NCBI RefSeq assembly: GCF_014205765.1
Contig: NZ_JACIIZ010000014.1
Span: 62,001-126,000 of the forward strand
Length of the DNA stretch: 64,000 bases
Direction: 5' to 3'
From: Nitrospirillum iridis
Lineage (GTDB): Bacteria; Pseudomonadota; Alphaproteobacteria; Azospirillales; Azospirillaceae
Part shown: positions 53,933 to 61,962 of the stretch, piece after piece
Position numbering within the stretch: the first letter of the stretch is position 1
Layout: each line of letters starts with the position of its first letter
Program-made: the position numbers and the translations under genes
The notes under the pieces: model-generated
The model's database searches: none
What the model was told of the DNA's origin: nothing
The model's input: the letters and a program-made list of their open reading frames with translations, nothing else

Positions 53933-54694
53933 TTACAGCACGGTCAGCATGCTGGCCACCAGGGGGTGGCGCACGATGTCGCGCTCGTTCAGGCGGACGA
54001 CGGCGATACCCTCCACCGGTTCCAGCCGGTTGGCGATGTCGGCCAGGCCCGACAGGCCGTTCAGCAGGTCGGACTGGTCGGGGTCGCCGGTCAGCACCAT
54101 GGTGGAATGCCAGCCCAGGCGGGTCAGCAGCATCTTGATCTGGCCGTAGGTGCAGTTCTGCGCCTCATCAATGACGATGAAGGCGTTGTTCAGCGTGCGG
54201 CCGCGCATGAAGCCCACCGGCGCGATCTCGATCGTGCCTTCGGCCATCATGGTGCGCAGGCGCTTGCCGCCCAGGCGGTCGTTCAGCGCGTCGTAGAGCG
54301 GGCGCAGGAAGGGGGCCATCTTTTCCCCCATGTCGCCCGGCAGATAGCCGATGCTCTCCCCCGCCTCGATGGCGGGGCGCGACAGGATGATGCGGTCGAC
54401 GCTGCCGGCCTCCAGCGCTTCCACCGCGCTGGAAATGGCCAGGTAGGTCTTGCCCGTGCCCGCCGGCCCCAGGGCCAGCGCCAGGTTGTGCGCCTGGATC
54501 GCCTCCATCAGCACCTTCTGATTGGGGCTTTGAGGCTTGACCTTGCGTATGTAGCTCTGGTCCCGCCGTTCCTCGATGGGATCCCAGGTGCCGCTGGCGG
54601 GAGCGGGGCGGGCGGGAGCCGCATCGGGGAAAAGCGGGCGCACCTTGTCGGCGCTGGAGCCGCCGGAAGTCACCTTCACTGGACGCTTGGCCAT
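53933..54694 (-). CDS. phoH: PhoH-family ATPase
   Basis: 253 aa cytoplasmic P-loop protein: Walker A GPAGTGKTYL, Walker B FIVIDEAQNC, and TGDPDQSDL sensor region, the PhoH/YlaK core. Start ATG at 54694 with GAGGAG upstream. Role not fixed; relatives are linked to RNA metabolism and phosphate starvation. Lies 128 nt downstream of an intrinsic terminator on the same strand. Confidence 0.9.
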   Translation of the reverse strand: MAKRPVKVTSGGSSADKVRPLFPDAAPARPAPASGTWDPIEERRDQSYIRKVKPQSPNQKVLMEAIQAHNLALALGPAGTGKTYLAISSAVEALEAGSVDRIILSRPAIEAGESIGYLPGDMGEKMAPFLRPLYDALNDRLGGKRLRTMMAEGTIEIAPVGFMRGRTLNNAFIVIDEAQNCTYGQIKMLLTRLGWHSTMVLTGDPDQSDLLNGLSGLADIANRLEPVEGIAVVRLNERDIVRHPLVASMLTVL

Positions 54695-54821
54695 ATCTGT
54701 CTCCTCAGTCACACCGGATTGCGCCGCGGGCGCATGCCCGCGGCCTGGTTACCAGGCAGGCAGGAACCGCGCGCCGGGCGGCGGCGGGGGTTGGGACCCC
54801 AGGCGCCGGAGACCGGGCACG

Positions 54822-54857
54822 AAAAAACCGCATCCCCGTGCGGGGGGCATGCGGTTT
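54822..54857 (-). terminator. Intrinsic terminator upstream of phoH
   Basis: Minus strand AAACCGCAT, inner CCCC/GGGG, ATGCGGTTTTTT: 9-bp outer stem followed by six T residues. It points toward phoH and lies between a strong promoter and the gene. Confidence 0.85.
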
Positions 54858-55092
54858 GGTGGGAGCCATCGTCGGGGGCCGACAGGGCAGCGCCACGGAT
54901 CGTCCACATCCCCCTCCGGGGGCCGATGCGGAAACGCAGCGATGGTCGGTGCGGGGCGATGGCGGCCTTGCGAGGGCCAACGGCGGCGGGGACATCGGGG
55001 GGAGGTTCTCCCCCCGGCGGGCACACGGCAGCAAAGGCAGCGGCGCACAGTTTGGCAATACCCCGACCCGTCATTCTTGAGTGACGACCCTG
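54822..55092 (-). ncRNA. Candidate leader RNA or small RNA upstream of phoH
   Basis: A transcript of about 270 nt is predicted from the promoter at 55099-55127 to the terminator at 54822-54857. I find no convincing protein frame inside: the frames read through the terminator, lack Shine-Dalgarno sequences and have biased Pro/Arg composition. It is not 4.5S RNA, RNase P RNA or tmRNA by their signature sequences. It could be a free sRNA or an attenuated phoH leader. Confidence 0.4.
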
Positions 55093-55098
55093 GTATGC

Positions 55099-55127
55099 AT
55101 CCTACCGCAGGTGCGAGCGTCTGTCAG
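55099..55127 (-). promoter_or_regulatory. Sigma-70-type promoter of the phoH-upstream transcript
   Basis: Minus strand: -35 CTGACA (55122-55127), 17-bp spacer, -10 TAGGAT (55099-55104). Confidence 0.6.
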
Positions 55128-55681
55128 CAAGCCATGGGGCTTACATCAAAGATTCATACCCATATCTAGTGGCCGGGGCGCCACCCGAGTCGCCGCAGCG
55201 CGGTAGGCGCGGCCCTCCCGAGTCGCCATCCCCATGCCCATTCGGCATAAGGCGGCCCGTGGCTTGCGACCCACCGGCCGGCGCCGCGGCGGCGCAAACG
55301 CCCCCGTGATTCAAGAGGCTGCCGGGATACGCGCCCAACCGGGGGCCGCGCCCAACCACCCCGAAGGTGCATCCGGACTCAATAAATATTGTGTGGGTCG
55401 GCGCTTTCCGCTCAAAATATGGATCTGAGGATTCCCTTGACGCCTGTTCCCATCTGGTCTTGAAACGCGCCTTCGATGGGTTCGGCCCGTGGTGCCATCC
55501 TTCCCGCTTCGGGCAAGGCGGCGCCGCCGCATCTCAAGGACCCTCTGCCCCCCGCGGGCGGTCACCATGCTGCCCCCGGCCCCCGGTCCGGGACAGGGTG
55601 GTTTCCATTGCGCGCGGGACCGGGGCGACGGTCAGGTGGACGCGGTCAGGCGAACTAGGGACTTAAGGGGTCAAGGGCGAG
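55128..55681. other. 554-nt intergenic region before minC
   Basis: No recognisable gene or repeat. Contains an AT-rich island (about 55380-55440) with TTGACG at 55437-55442 that may be part of the min promoter, but no matching -10 is evident. The rest is GC-rich without convincing coding features. Confidence 0.4.
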
Positions 55682-56443
55682 ATGAGCAACCAGGTGGCAT
55701 TTCGGGACGCGCCGTTCCAACTGCGCGGCAGCAACTTCACCATGATGGTGCTGAAGGTTTCGGACCCGCATGCCCAGAATTTCTTTTTCGCCCTGTCGGA
55801 CAAGGTGCGTCAGGCGCCCAATTTTTTCCGCAATGCGCCGGTAGTGCTGGACCTGGATGACCTTCCCCCGGGACAGAGCTTTGATTTTGAGAATTTCTGT
55901 GACCTGTTGCGCACCTTGGGCCTGATCGCGGTGGGCCTGCAGGGCGGCACCCGCGAACAGCAGGAGGCGGCGCTGGCCGTTGGCCTGGCCGTGTTTCCGC
56001 AGGGACGCGCCACGCCCGACGCCGCGCCGGCGCCCCGCCCCGCCGCCGTGGCCGACGTGCCCGCCCCCGCCGTGGTCGCGCCGGCCCCGGCCCATGACCT
56101 GCCCTACCAGAAGGCCACCCTGCTGGTGCGGGAGAATGTGCGGTCCGGCCGGCAGCTGTACGCCCAGGGTGGCGATCTGGTGGTCATCGGGTCGGTGTCG
56201 CCGGGGGCCGAGCTGGTCGCCGACGGCAACATCCACGTCTACGGCGCGTTGCGCGGCCGCGCGCTGGCGGGCATGGCGGGTGATCGCACCGCCCGCATCT
56301 TCTGCCAAAGCCTGGAGGCGGAGATGGTCTCCATCGCCGGGCTGTACCGGGTGAGCGAGGATTTGGAGAAGTCCGTCCTCCGCCGCCAGGTCCAGATCTA
56401 CCTGGACCAGGGCTTCCTGCATATCGATCCGGTCACCGTCTGA
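55682..56443 (+). CDS. minC: Septum-site determining protein MinC
   Basis: 253 aa FtsZ inhibitor. N-terminal domain (about residues 8-105), Ala/Pro-rich linker (110-140), C-terminal beta-helix with VRSGRQLYAQGGDLVVIGSV, GAELVADGNIHVYGALRGRA and ARIFCQSLEAEMVSIAGLY, which binds MinD. Start ATG at 55682 after AAGGGCGAG. First gene of minCDE. Confidence 0.95.
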   Translation: MSNQVAFRDAPFQLRGSNFTMMVLKVSDPHAQNFFFALSDKVRQAPNFFRNAPVVLDLDDLPPGQSFDFENFCDLLRTLGLIAVGLQGGTREQQEAALAVGLAVFPQGRATPDAAPAPRPAAVADVPAPAVVAPAPAHDLPYQKATLLVRENVRSGRQLYAQGGDLVVIGSVSPGAELVADGNIHVYGALRGRALAGMAGDRTARIFCQSLEAEMVSIAGLYRVSEDLEKSVLRRQVQIYLDQGFLHIDPVTV

Positions 56444-56490
56444 CGCACGGCCGGTTTTCCCAGTAACCTTCTTTTCCAAGGGAGACGTTC

Positions 56491-57306
56491 TTGGCCAAGA
56501 TCATCGTCATGACATCGGGCAAGGGCGGCGTCGGCAAGACCACCTCATCCGCCGCCTTCGGCACCGGCCTGGCCTTGCGGGGGTTCAAGACCTGCATCAT
56601 CGATTTCGATGTGGGCCTGCGCAACCTGGACCTGATCATGGGGTGCGAACGCCGCGTGGTGTTCGACTTCATCAACGTCATCAACGGCGAGGCGCGCCTC
56701 AGCCAGGCGTTGATCAAGGACAAGCGGGTGGAGAACCTGTTCATCCTGCCCACCTCGCAGACCCGCGACAAGGACGCGCTGACCGAGGCGGGCGTCGAGA
56801 AGATCCTGAACGAACTCAAGAAAGAGTTCGATTACATCATCTGCGACAGCCCGGCCGGCATCGAGCGCGGCGCACTGATGGCGCTGTACTTCGCCGACCA
56901 TGCCATCATCGTCACCAATCCCGAGGTCTCCTCGGTGCGCGACAGCGACCGCATCCTGGGCGTCATCCAGGCCAAGTCGCGCCGCGCCGAGAAGGGCGAG
57001 GAGCCGGTGCAGGAGCACCTGCTGGTCACCCGCTACGATCCGGAGCGGGTGGAAAAGGGTGAGATGCTGAAGGTCGAGGACGTGCTGGAGATCCTGGCCA
57101 TCCCGCTGCTGGGCATCATTCCGGAAAGCCCCGCCGTGCTGCGCGCCAGCAACGTCGGCATGCCGGTGGTGCTGGACGACAAGTCCAATGCCGGCCAGGC
57201 CTATTCCGACGCCGTCGGCCGCTTCCTGGGCGAGAAGATCGAGCACCGCTTCGTCAAGGTGGAGAAGAAGGGCTTCTTCGACCGGCTGCTGCGGAGGACG
57301 GCATGA
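56491..57306 (+). CDS. minD: Septum-site determining ATPase MinD
   Basis: 271 aa ParA-type ATPase. Deviant Walker A GKGGVGKTT at residues 10-18, Walker B region YIICDSPAGIE, and a C-terminal amphipathic membrane-targeting helix (KKGFFDRLLRR). TTG start at 56491 after AAGGGAGA. Recruits MinC to the membrane and oscillates with MinE. Confidence 0.96.
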   Translation: MAKIIVMTSGKGGVGKTTSSAAFGTGLALRGFKTCIIDFDVGLRNLDLIMGCERRVVFDFINVINGEARLSQALIKDKRVENLFILPTSQTRDKDALTEAGVEKILNELKKEFDYIICDSPAGIERGALMALYFADHAIIVTNPEVSSVRDSDRILGVIQAKSRRAEKGEEPVQEHLLVTRYDPERVEKGEMLKVEDVLEILAIPLLGIIPESPAVLRASNVGMPVVLDDKSNAGQAYSDAVGRFLGEKIEHRFVKVEKKGFFDRLLRRTA

Positions 57307-57614
57307 GCATCTTCGATTTCTTCCGCACGCCCAAGAAGGCGTCCGCGGCCGACCAGGCCAAGGAACGCCTGCAGATCGTGCTGGCGCATGAGCGGGCCGG
57401 CCGCGACAGCCCCGACTTCCTGCCCCAACTGCAGAAAGAGCTGCTGGACGTCATCAAGAAGTACGTCTCCATCGACGACGACAAGGTGGCGGTGAAGCTG
57501 GACCGCGCCAGCGGCTATTCCACGCTGGAGGTCAACGTGGAACTGCCCGCCCCGGCCAAGGGTGCCGCCCGGTCGGGCGGGGCCGGCAAGGTCGCCGCGG
57601 CGGGCAAGGCCTGA
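57303..57614 (+). CDS. minE: Cell division topological specificity factor MinE
   Basis: 103 aa. N-terminal membrane and MinD-contact segment (MSIFDFFRTPKKASAADQAK; ERLQIVLAHERAG) and the dimerisation domain LQKELLDVIKKYVSIDDDKV. ATG overlaps the minD stop by 4 nt (ATGA). A Gly/Ala/Lys-rich tail is specific to this protein. Confidence 0.95.
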   Translation: MSIFDFFRTPKKASAADQAKERLQIVLAHERAGRDSPDFLPQLQKELLDVIKKYVSIDDDKVAVKLDRASGYSTLEVNVELPAPAKGAARSGGAGKVAAAGKA

Positions 57615-57649
57615 GTTTCGCACGCCCTTCAACGTCTGCTTTCCGGCAA

Positions 57650-57673
57650 GGGCCGGTCCCTCGGGGCCGGCCC
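57650..57673 (+). terminator. Hairpin after minE
   Basis: GGGCCGG/CCGGCCC stem, then a 13-nt direct repeat (CCCCTGTCGTTTC twice) instead of a true T-run. Weak terminator candidate. Confidence 0.35.
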
Positions 57674-57713
57674 CTGTCGTTTCGGCCCCTGTCGTTTCAG
57701 ACGGCGGCTTGTT

Positions 57714-58589
57714 TCAGGCGGCAGCGACGTGATCCGCCGCCTGCTGGCGCAGCTTGGCGGCCATGGCCGTGGCCTGGGCGTCATCGAAACCGTCCAGCGC
57801 CTCCAGCACCGCGTCGCGCAGGTCGGCATGGCGGGCGGCGCGACGCAGCGCCACCAGGCCGTCGCCATCCACGCCCACATGATCCATGACCGAGGCGAGC
57901 GCCGCCACCGTCTCCCGCGTCGGCGCCGCGGTCACCAATTGCGCCAGATCCGCCCGCACGGTGGGGCGGCCCAGACGGCCGAGCGCGCAGACGGCACCGG
58001 CGGCGACGGTGCGGTCGGGATCGGCCCGCAACTTTTCCAGCGCATCGATGACCGGGAATTCCGCCTGCCGCACGCAGCGGCAGGCCGCCGCCCGCGCCGC
58101 CGCGTCGTCAGTACCCAAGAGACGCAGCAGCACCTTGCGGTCCAGCGCCACCTCCAGCCGCACGGCGGCGGCCAGCGCCGCCACCTGCACCGGGCCGGCC
58201 AAGACGCCACCGCCCAGCAGCCCGGCGACGATGGCCGTGGCCTGAGGGCCGCCGATGGCGGCCAGCGCCTCCAGCACCGCCACCGGTTCCCGTCCGGTGA
58301 GACCGTAGCCGGCCAGTCGCTTCAACCGCACCCCCAGCAAAGGCACGGCGCCCGCCAGCCGGCGGCGGCCGACCTCCGCGATCAGGGGCAATGCCTTGCT
58401 GAGACCGGCATCAGGCAGGCGGGCCAGCAGCGCGGAATCATCCAGGTCGGCCGGCGCGGGTTCGGCCGGCGGTCGGGGGCGCAGGGGGGTGGGAGCGTTG
58501 GTGGCGGCCGGGGCTGGTGCGCCGAACAGATCCATCTGGTTCCGGGGATCCACCATCTCCGCCTTGGGTTTGCGTGCCCTGCCTGCCAT
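57714..58589 (-). CDS. HEAT-repeat-like protein
   Basis: 291 aa, no signal peptide. After a Pro/Ala-rich, low-complexity N-terminus (1-50) it consists of Ala/Leu-rich helical pairs of HEAT/Armadillo type (PVAVLEALAAIGGPQATAIV, AAGAVCALGRLGRPTVRADL, RDAVLEALDGFDDAQATAMA). Such solenoids bind proteins; the partner is unknown. Convergent with minCDE, and no obvious functional link. Confidence 0.7.
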   Translation of the reverse strand: MAGRARKPKAEMVDPRNQMDLFGAPAPAATNAPTPLRPRPPAEPAPADLDDSALLARLPDAGLSKALPLIAEVGRRRLAGAVPLLGVRLKRLAGYGLTGREPVAVLEALAAIGGPQATAIVAGLLGGGVLAGPVQVAALAAAVRLEVALDRKVLLRLLGTDDAAARAAACRCVRQAEFPVIDALEKLRADPDRTVAAGAVCALGRLGRPTVRADLAQLVTAAPTRETVAALASVMDHVGVDGDGLVALRRAARHADLRDAVLEALDGFDDAQATAMAAKLRQQAADHVAAA

Positions 58590-58770
58590 GATCCTGCCCC
58601 ACTAAAGAACAATTCGGGAACACCCTAAGCGCAATCGGCCCGGGACGTCAATGCACCCGCAGGAAATGGCTTGCGACCTTGGCCTTTGGATAGACGCCTC
58701 TTGCCAGACTTACCCCCTCGCCATGGTCGTGATAAGAGGGCCGACCTGCAATGTATGGGGGAGTTGACCC

Positions 58771-59643
58771 GTGACCGTCCTTTCCTGGACCCGTCTGCCG
58801 ATGAGCGCGGCCTTGTTGGCGCTGGGCATGGCGCTGCACCCGGCCGCCGGCCATGCCGCCAATTGCGACCAGCCGGCTTCGGATGACGAGCAGGCGCAGT
58901 GCCTGGGCGCCGACCTGCGCCACACGGATGGGGAGATCAACCGGGTCTATGGCGAAGTGCGGGGCACGCTGGACGACGCCGGGAAGCTGGCCCTGCGTAA
59001 CGAACAACGCGCCTGGCTGAAGCGCCGGGACACGACCTGCGGCCTGGACAGCAAGGAAAGCGACCGGGAGAAGTGGTTCCAGGCCATCCTGGCCAACCGG
59101 GCCAAGACGGTCTGCGTCATCCGCTTCACCAATGAGCGGGCGGCCCAACTGGCCGCCGAACAGGCGGGCAAGGCCCCGGCGCCCGAGGCGCAGGAGGGCT
59201 CCGCCTCATCCGGCGACCTGTACGAGATCTGGGGCAAGCAGCCCGTCAGCACCGGGAAATGGTATATCGAGGCCACCATCGACATGGGCGCCATCGCCCA
59301 CCGCGCGGAAACGGCCCTGTTCTTGGGCGTGGAAAGCCGGGAGGGCAGCTACGGCACCCTGATGCAGCTGCGCCACAACCGCGCCAACGAGCCCAAGCAC
59401 GTTGTCGGCCTGGCGGTGGATCTGGACGCGGGCTGGGTATACCTGCGGCCCGACGGCCAATGGCGCGGCGGCGCGCCTGGGCAGACCGGCGGGATTCAGA
59501 CCCCACCCCGGCTGCCCACCCGAATCGGCCTGACCTCCAGCGTCGCCATGGGCGATCTGGTGAAGGATGGGCTGATCAGCGTGAATTTCGGCGAACGGCC
59601 CTTCCTCTATGCCGTGCCGGATGGCTACAGGCCGCTGAAGTAA
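58771..59643 (+). CDS. Secreted DUF1311 (LprI-like) protein with a SPRY-like C-terminal half
   Basis: 290 aa, GTG start at 58771. Signal peptide (AALLALGMALHPAAGHAA), then a DUF1311-type domain: NCDQPASDDEQAQCLGADLR, INRVYGEVRGTLD and LRNEQRAWLKRRDTTC with paired Cys. The C-terminal half (about 145-290) has WYIEATIDMG and VVGLAVDLDAGWVYLRPDGQW, resembling the SPRY/B30.2 beta-sandwich pattern. Function unknown. Converges on panB with 2 nt between. Confidence 0.7.
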   Translation: MTVLSWTRLPMSAALLALGMALHPAAGHAANCDQPASDDEQAQCLGADLRHTDGEINRVYGEVRGTLDDAGKLALRNEQRAWLKRRDTTCGLDSKESDREKWFQAILANRAKTVCVIRFTNERAAQLAAEQAGKAPAPEAQEGSASSGDLYEIWGKQPVSTGKWYIEATIDMGAIAHRAETALFLGVESREGSYGTLMQLRHNRANEPKHVVGLAVDLDAGWVYLRPDGQWRGGAPGQTGGIQTPPRLPTRIGLTSSVAMGDLVKDGLISVNFGERPFLYAVPDGYRPLK

Positions 59644-59645
59644 GG

Positions 59646-60476
59646 TCAGTTCGTTGGCCTCTTCTCTGCGAACGTGTGTTCCGGGCCGGGGAAGCGGCGG
59701 GCGCGCACGTCCTCGGCATAGGCTTGGGCGGCGGTGCCCACCTGGCTCGCCAAGTCGGCGTAGCGCTTCACGAACTTGGGCGTGAAATCGGCGAACAGGC
59801 CCAGCATGTCGTCTGACACCAGCACCTGGCCGTCACAGGCGGCACTGGCGCCGATGCCGATGGTGACCACGGGCACGCATTCCGTCACCTGGCGGGCCAG
59901 CGGCTCCACCACCCCCTCGATCACCAGGGAGAAGGCGCCGGCGTCGGCGACGGCGCGGGCGTCACCCAGGATCTTGGCCTGTTCCGCCTCACCCCGGCCG
60001 CGGGCGCGATAGCCGCCCAGCACGTTCACCGCCTGCGGCGTCAGGCCGACATGGCCCATGACGGGAATGCCCCGGCGCACCAGGAAGTCGATGGTGGGCG
60101 CCATCTCCTCCCCGCCTTCCAGCTTCACGGCGGAGGCGCCCGTCTCGGCCAGGATGCGGGCGGCGACGCGGAACGCCTGTTCAGGGCTTTCCTGATAGCT
60201 GCCGAAGGGCAGGTCCACCACCACGGCGGCGTGACTGGACCCGCGCACCACGGCGGCGCCATGGGCCACCATCATGTCGACGGTGACGCCCAGCGTGCTG
60301 GGCAGGCCATACAGCACCATGCCCAGGCTGTCGCCCACCAGCAGCACATCGCAATGGGGGTCCAGCAGGCGGGCCATGGGGGCGGTATAGGCCGTCAGGC
60401 AGACCACGGGCACGGCCCCCTTGCGGGCGGCGATGTCGGGCACGCTGAGGCGTTTGACGGCAGTGGTGGCGCTCAT
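59646..60476 (-). CDS. panB: 3-methyl-2-oxobutanoate hydroxymethyltransferase
   Basis: 276 aa. Transfers a hydroxymethyl group from methylene-THF to 2-oxoisovalerate, first committed step of pantothenate synthesis. Motifs: [44 protein letters not shown] and [16 protein letters not shown]. Start ATG at 60476; open sequence upstream is not PanB-like. No panC or panD adjacent. Confidence 0.95.
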   Translation of the reverse strand: MSATTAVKRLSVPDIAARKGAVPVVCLTAYTAPMARLLDPHCDVLLVGDSLGMVLYGLPSTLGVTVDMMVAHGAAVVRGSSHAAVVVDLPFGSYQESPEQAFRVAARILAETGASAVKLEGGEEMAPTIDFLVRRGIPVMGHVGLTPQAVNVLGGYRARGRGEAEQAKILGDARAVADAGAFSLVIEGVVEPLARQVTECVPVVTIGIGASAACDGQVLVSDDMLGLFADFTPKFVKRYADLASQVGTAAQAYAEDVRARRFPGPEHTFAEKRPTN

Positions 60477-60648
60477 CCCGGTACCGATCCTTCCAAGGAT
60501 TTTGCGGGCATCCCTACACCAAAGCGCCGCGCCGCGCCAATGAATGGCGACAGGTCGCACCCGGCGCACCATAGGCGCCCTCGTTCCGGCATCAGAAGTT
60601 CGCTATGTTAATCTTTTGACCTGCCATGGTTGGCGTGAAGGGCGACGT

Positions 60649-61962
60649 ATGCAGTCGGTGATGGAAGCGCGCAAAGGGAAATGGCCGGGCCCCGCGGGGG
60701 AACATCTGGCCGGCGTTCCCATTTCCGGGGGCTTCTGGCGCAAGCTGCTGGCGTTCTCCGGCCCGGGATATCTGGTGGCCGTGGGGTATATGGACCCCGG
60801 CAACTGGGCGACGGACATCGCCGGCGGCTCCCGCTTCGGCTATGCGCTGCTGTCCGTCGTGCTGCTGTCCAGCCTGATGGCCATGCTACTGCAGGCGCTG
60901 TCGGTACGCCTCGGCATCGCCAGCGGTCGGGATCTGGCCCAGCTGTGCCGGGAGCGCTATGGCCCACGCACCGCCGTCGTCCTCTGGCTGCTGTGCGAGA
61001 TCGCCATCATCGCCTGCGACGTGGCGGAAGTCATCGGTTCGGCCATCGCCTTGAAGCTGCTGTTCGGCCTGCCGCTGATGCTGGGCGCCATCATCACCGC
61101 CTTCGACAGCCTGCTGATCCTGGCCCTGCAGAATCGGGGCGTGCGCCGGCTGGAAGCCTTCATCCTGGGCCTGATCGCCCTGATCGGCCTGTGCTTCCTG
61201 GCGGAGGTGGCGATGAGCCGGCCGGGCATGGGCGCCGTGCTGGCGGGCTTCATCCCGACCAGCGATCTTCTGACCGACCCCGGCAAGCTTTATGTGGCGG
61301 TGGGCATCCTCGGCGCCACCGTCATGCCGCACAATCTTTACCTTCATTCGGCGGTGGTGCGCACCCGCGCCTTCGTCCGGGACGAGGTGGGCCAGCGCGA
61401 GGCCATCCGCTTCGCCACGCTGGACAGCACGCTGGCGCTCTCCATCGCCTTCTTCATCAACGCCGGCATCCTGATCCTGGCGGCGGCCGCCTTCCATGGG
61501 CAAGCGCTGGTGGATGACATCGAGGAGGCCTACCGCCTGCTGTCGCCCATGCTGGGGGCGCCGTTGGCCAGCCTGCTGTTCGCCATCGCCCTGCTGGCGG
61601 CGGGCCAGAACTCCACCGTCACCGCCACGCTGGCGGGACAGGTGGTGATGGAGGGTTTCGTGGCCCTGCGGCTGAAGCCGGTATGGCGCCGGCTGGTCAC
61701 CCGCCTGTTGGCCCTGGTGCCCACCCTGCTGGTGCTGGCCATCGCCGGCGACAGCGCCGCGACCGCGCTGTTGATCTTCACCCAGGTGGTGTTGAGCCTG
61801 CAATTGCCCTTCGCCGTCATTCCCCTGGTGCGGTTCTGCGGCGACCACCGGGTCATGGGCCGCCTGGTGGCGCCGCGCTGGTTGCTGATGCCCGCCTGGG
61901 CGGTCGCCGGCATCATCGTGGCGCTGAACGGCGTGCTGATCGCGCAGACGGTGGCGGGCTAA
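60649..61962 (+). CDS. mntH: Nramp-family Mn(II)/Fe(II) transporter
   Basis: 437 aa, 11 predicted membrane helices. Metal-site motifs in TM1 ([12 protein letters not shown]) and TM6 ([16 protein letters not shown]) are intact, typical of proton-driven manganese importers. Start ATG at 60649 ([11 protein letters not shown]), with 60661 as an alternative. Divergent from panB. Its TAA shares bases with the stop of the opposite TPR gene (CTAA at 61959-61962). Confidence 0.93.
   Translation: MQSVMEARKGKWPGPAGEHLAGVPISGGFWRKLLAFSGPGYLVAVGYMDPGNWATDIAGGSRFGYALLSVVLLSSLMAMLLQALSVRLGIASGRDLAQLCRERYGPRTAVVLWLLCEIAIIACDVAEVIGSAIALKLLFGLPLMLGAIITAFDSLLILALQNRGVRRLEAFILGLIALIGLCFLAEVAMSRPGMGAVLAGFIPTSDLLTDPGKLYVAVGILGATVMPHNLYLHSAVVRTRAFVRDEVGQREAIRFATLDSTLALSIAFFINAGILILAAAAFHGQALVDDIEEAYRLLSPMLGAPLASLLFAIALLAAGQNSTVTATLAGQVVMEGFVALRLKPVWRRLVTRLLALVPTLLVLAIAGDSAATALLIFTQVVLSLQLPFAVIPLVRFCGDHRVMGRLVAPRWLLMPAWAVAGIIVALNGVLIAQTVAG

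Noticed and set aside
54709-55074. 121-aa minus-strand frame MTGRGIAKLC... upstream of phoH
   Set aside because: It runs through the terminator into the phoH start region, has no Shine-Dalgarno and has a Pro/Arg-biased composition.
54860-55100. 4.5S RNA, tmRNA, 6S RNA or RNase P RNA in the phoH upstream unit
   Set aside because: None of the signature sequences (such as GAGGAAAGTCCGG or the SRP tetraloop region) is present.
57673-57700. 13-nt direct repeat after minE as a mobile-element footprint
   Set aside because: It is two adjacent copies only, best explained by local slippage.
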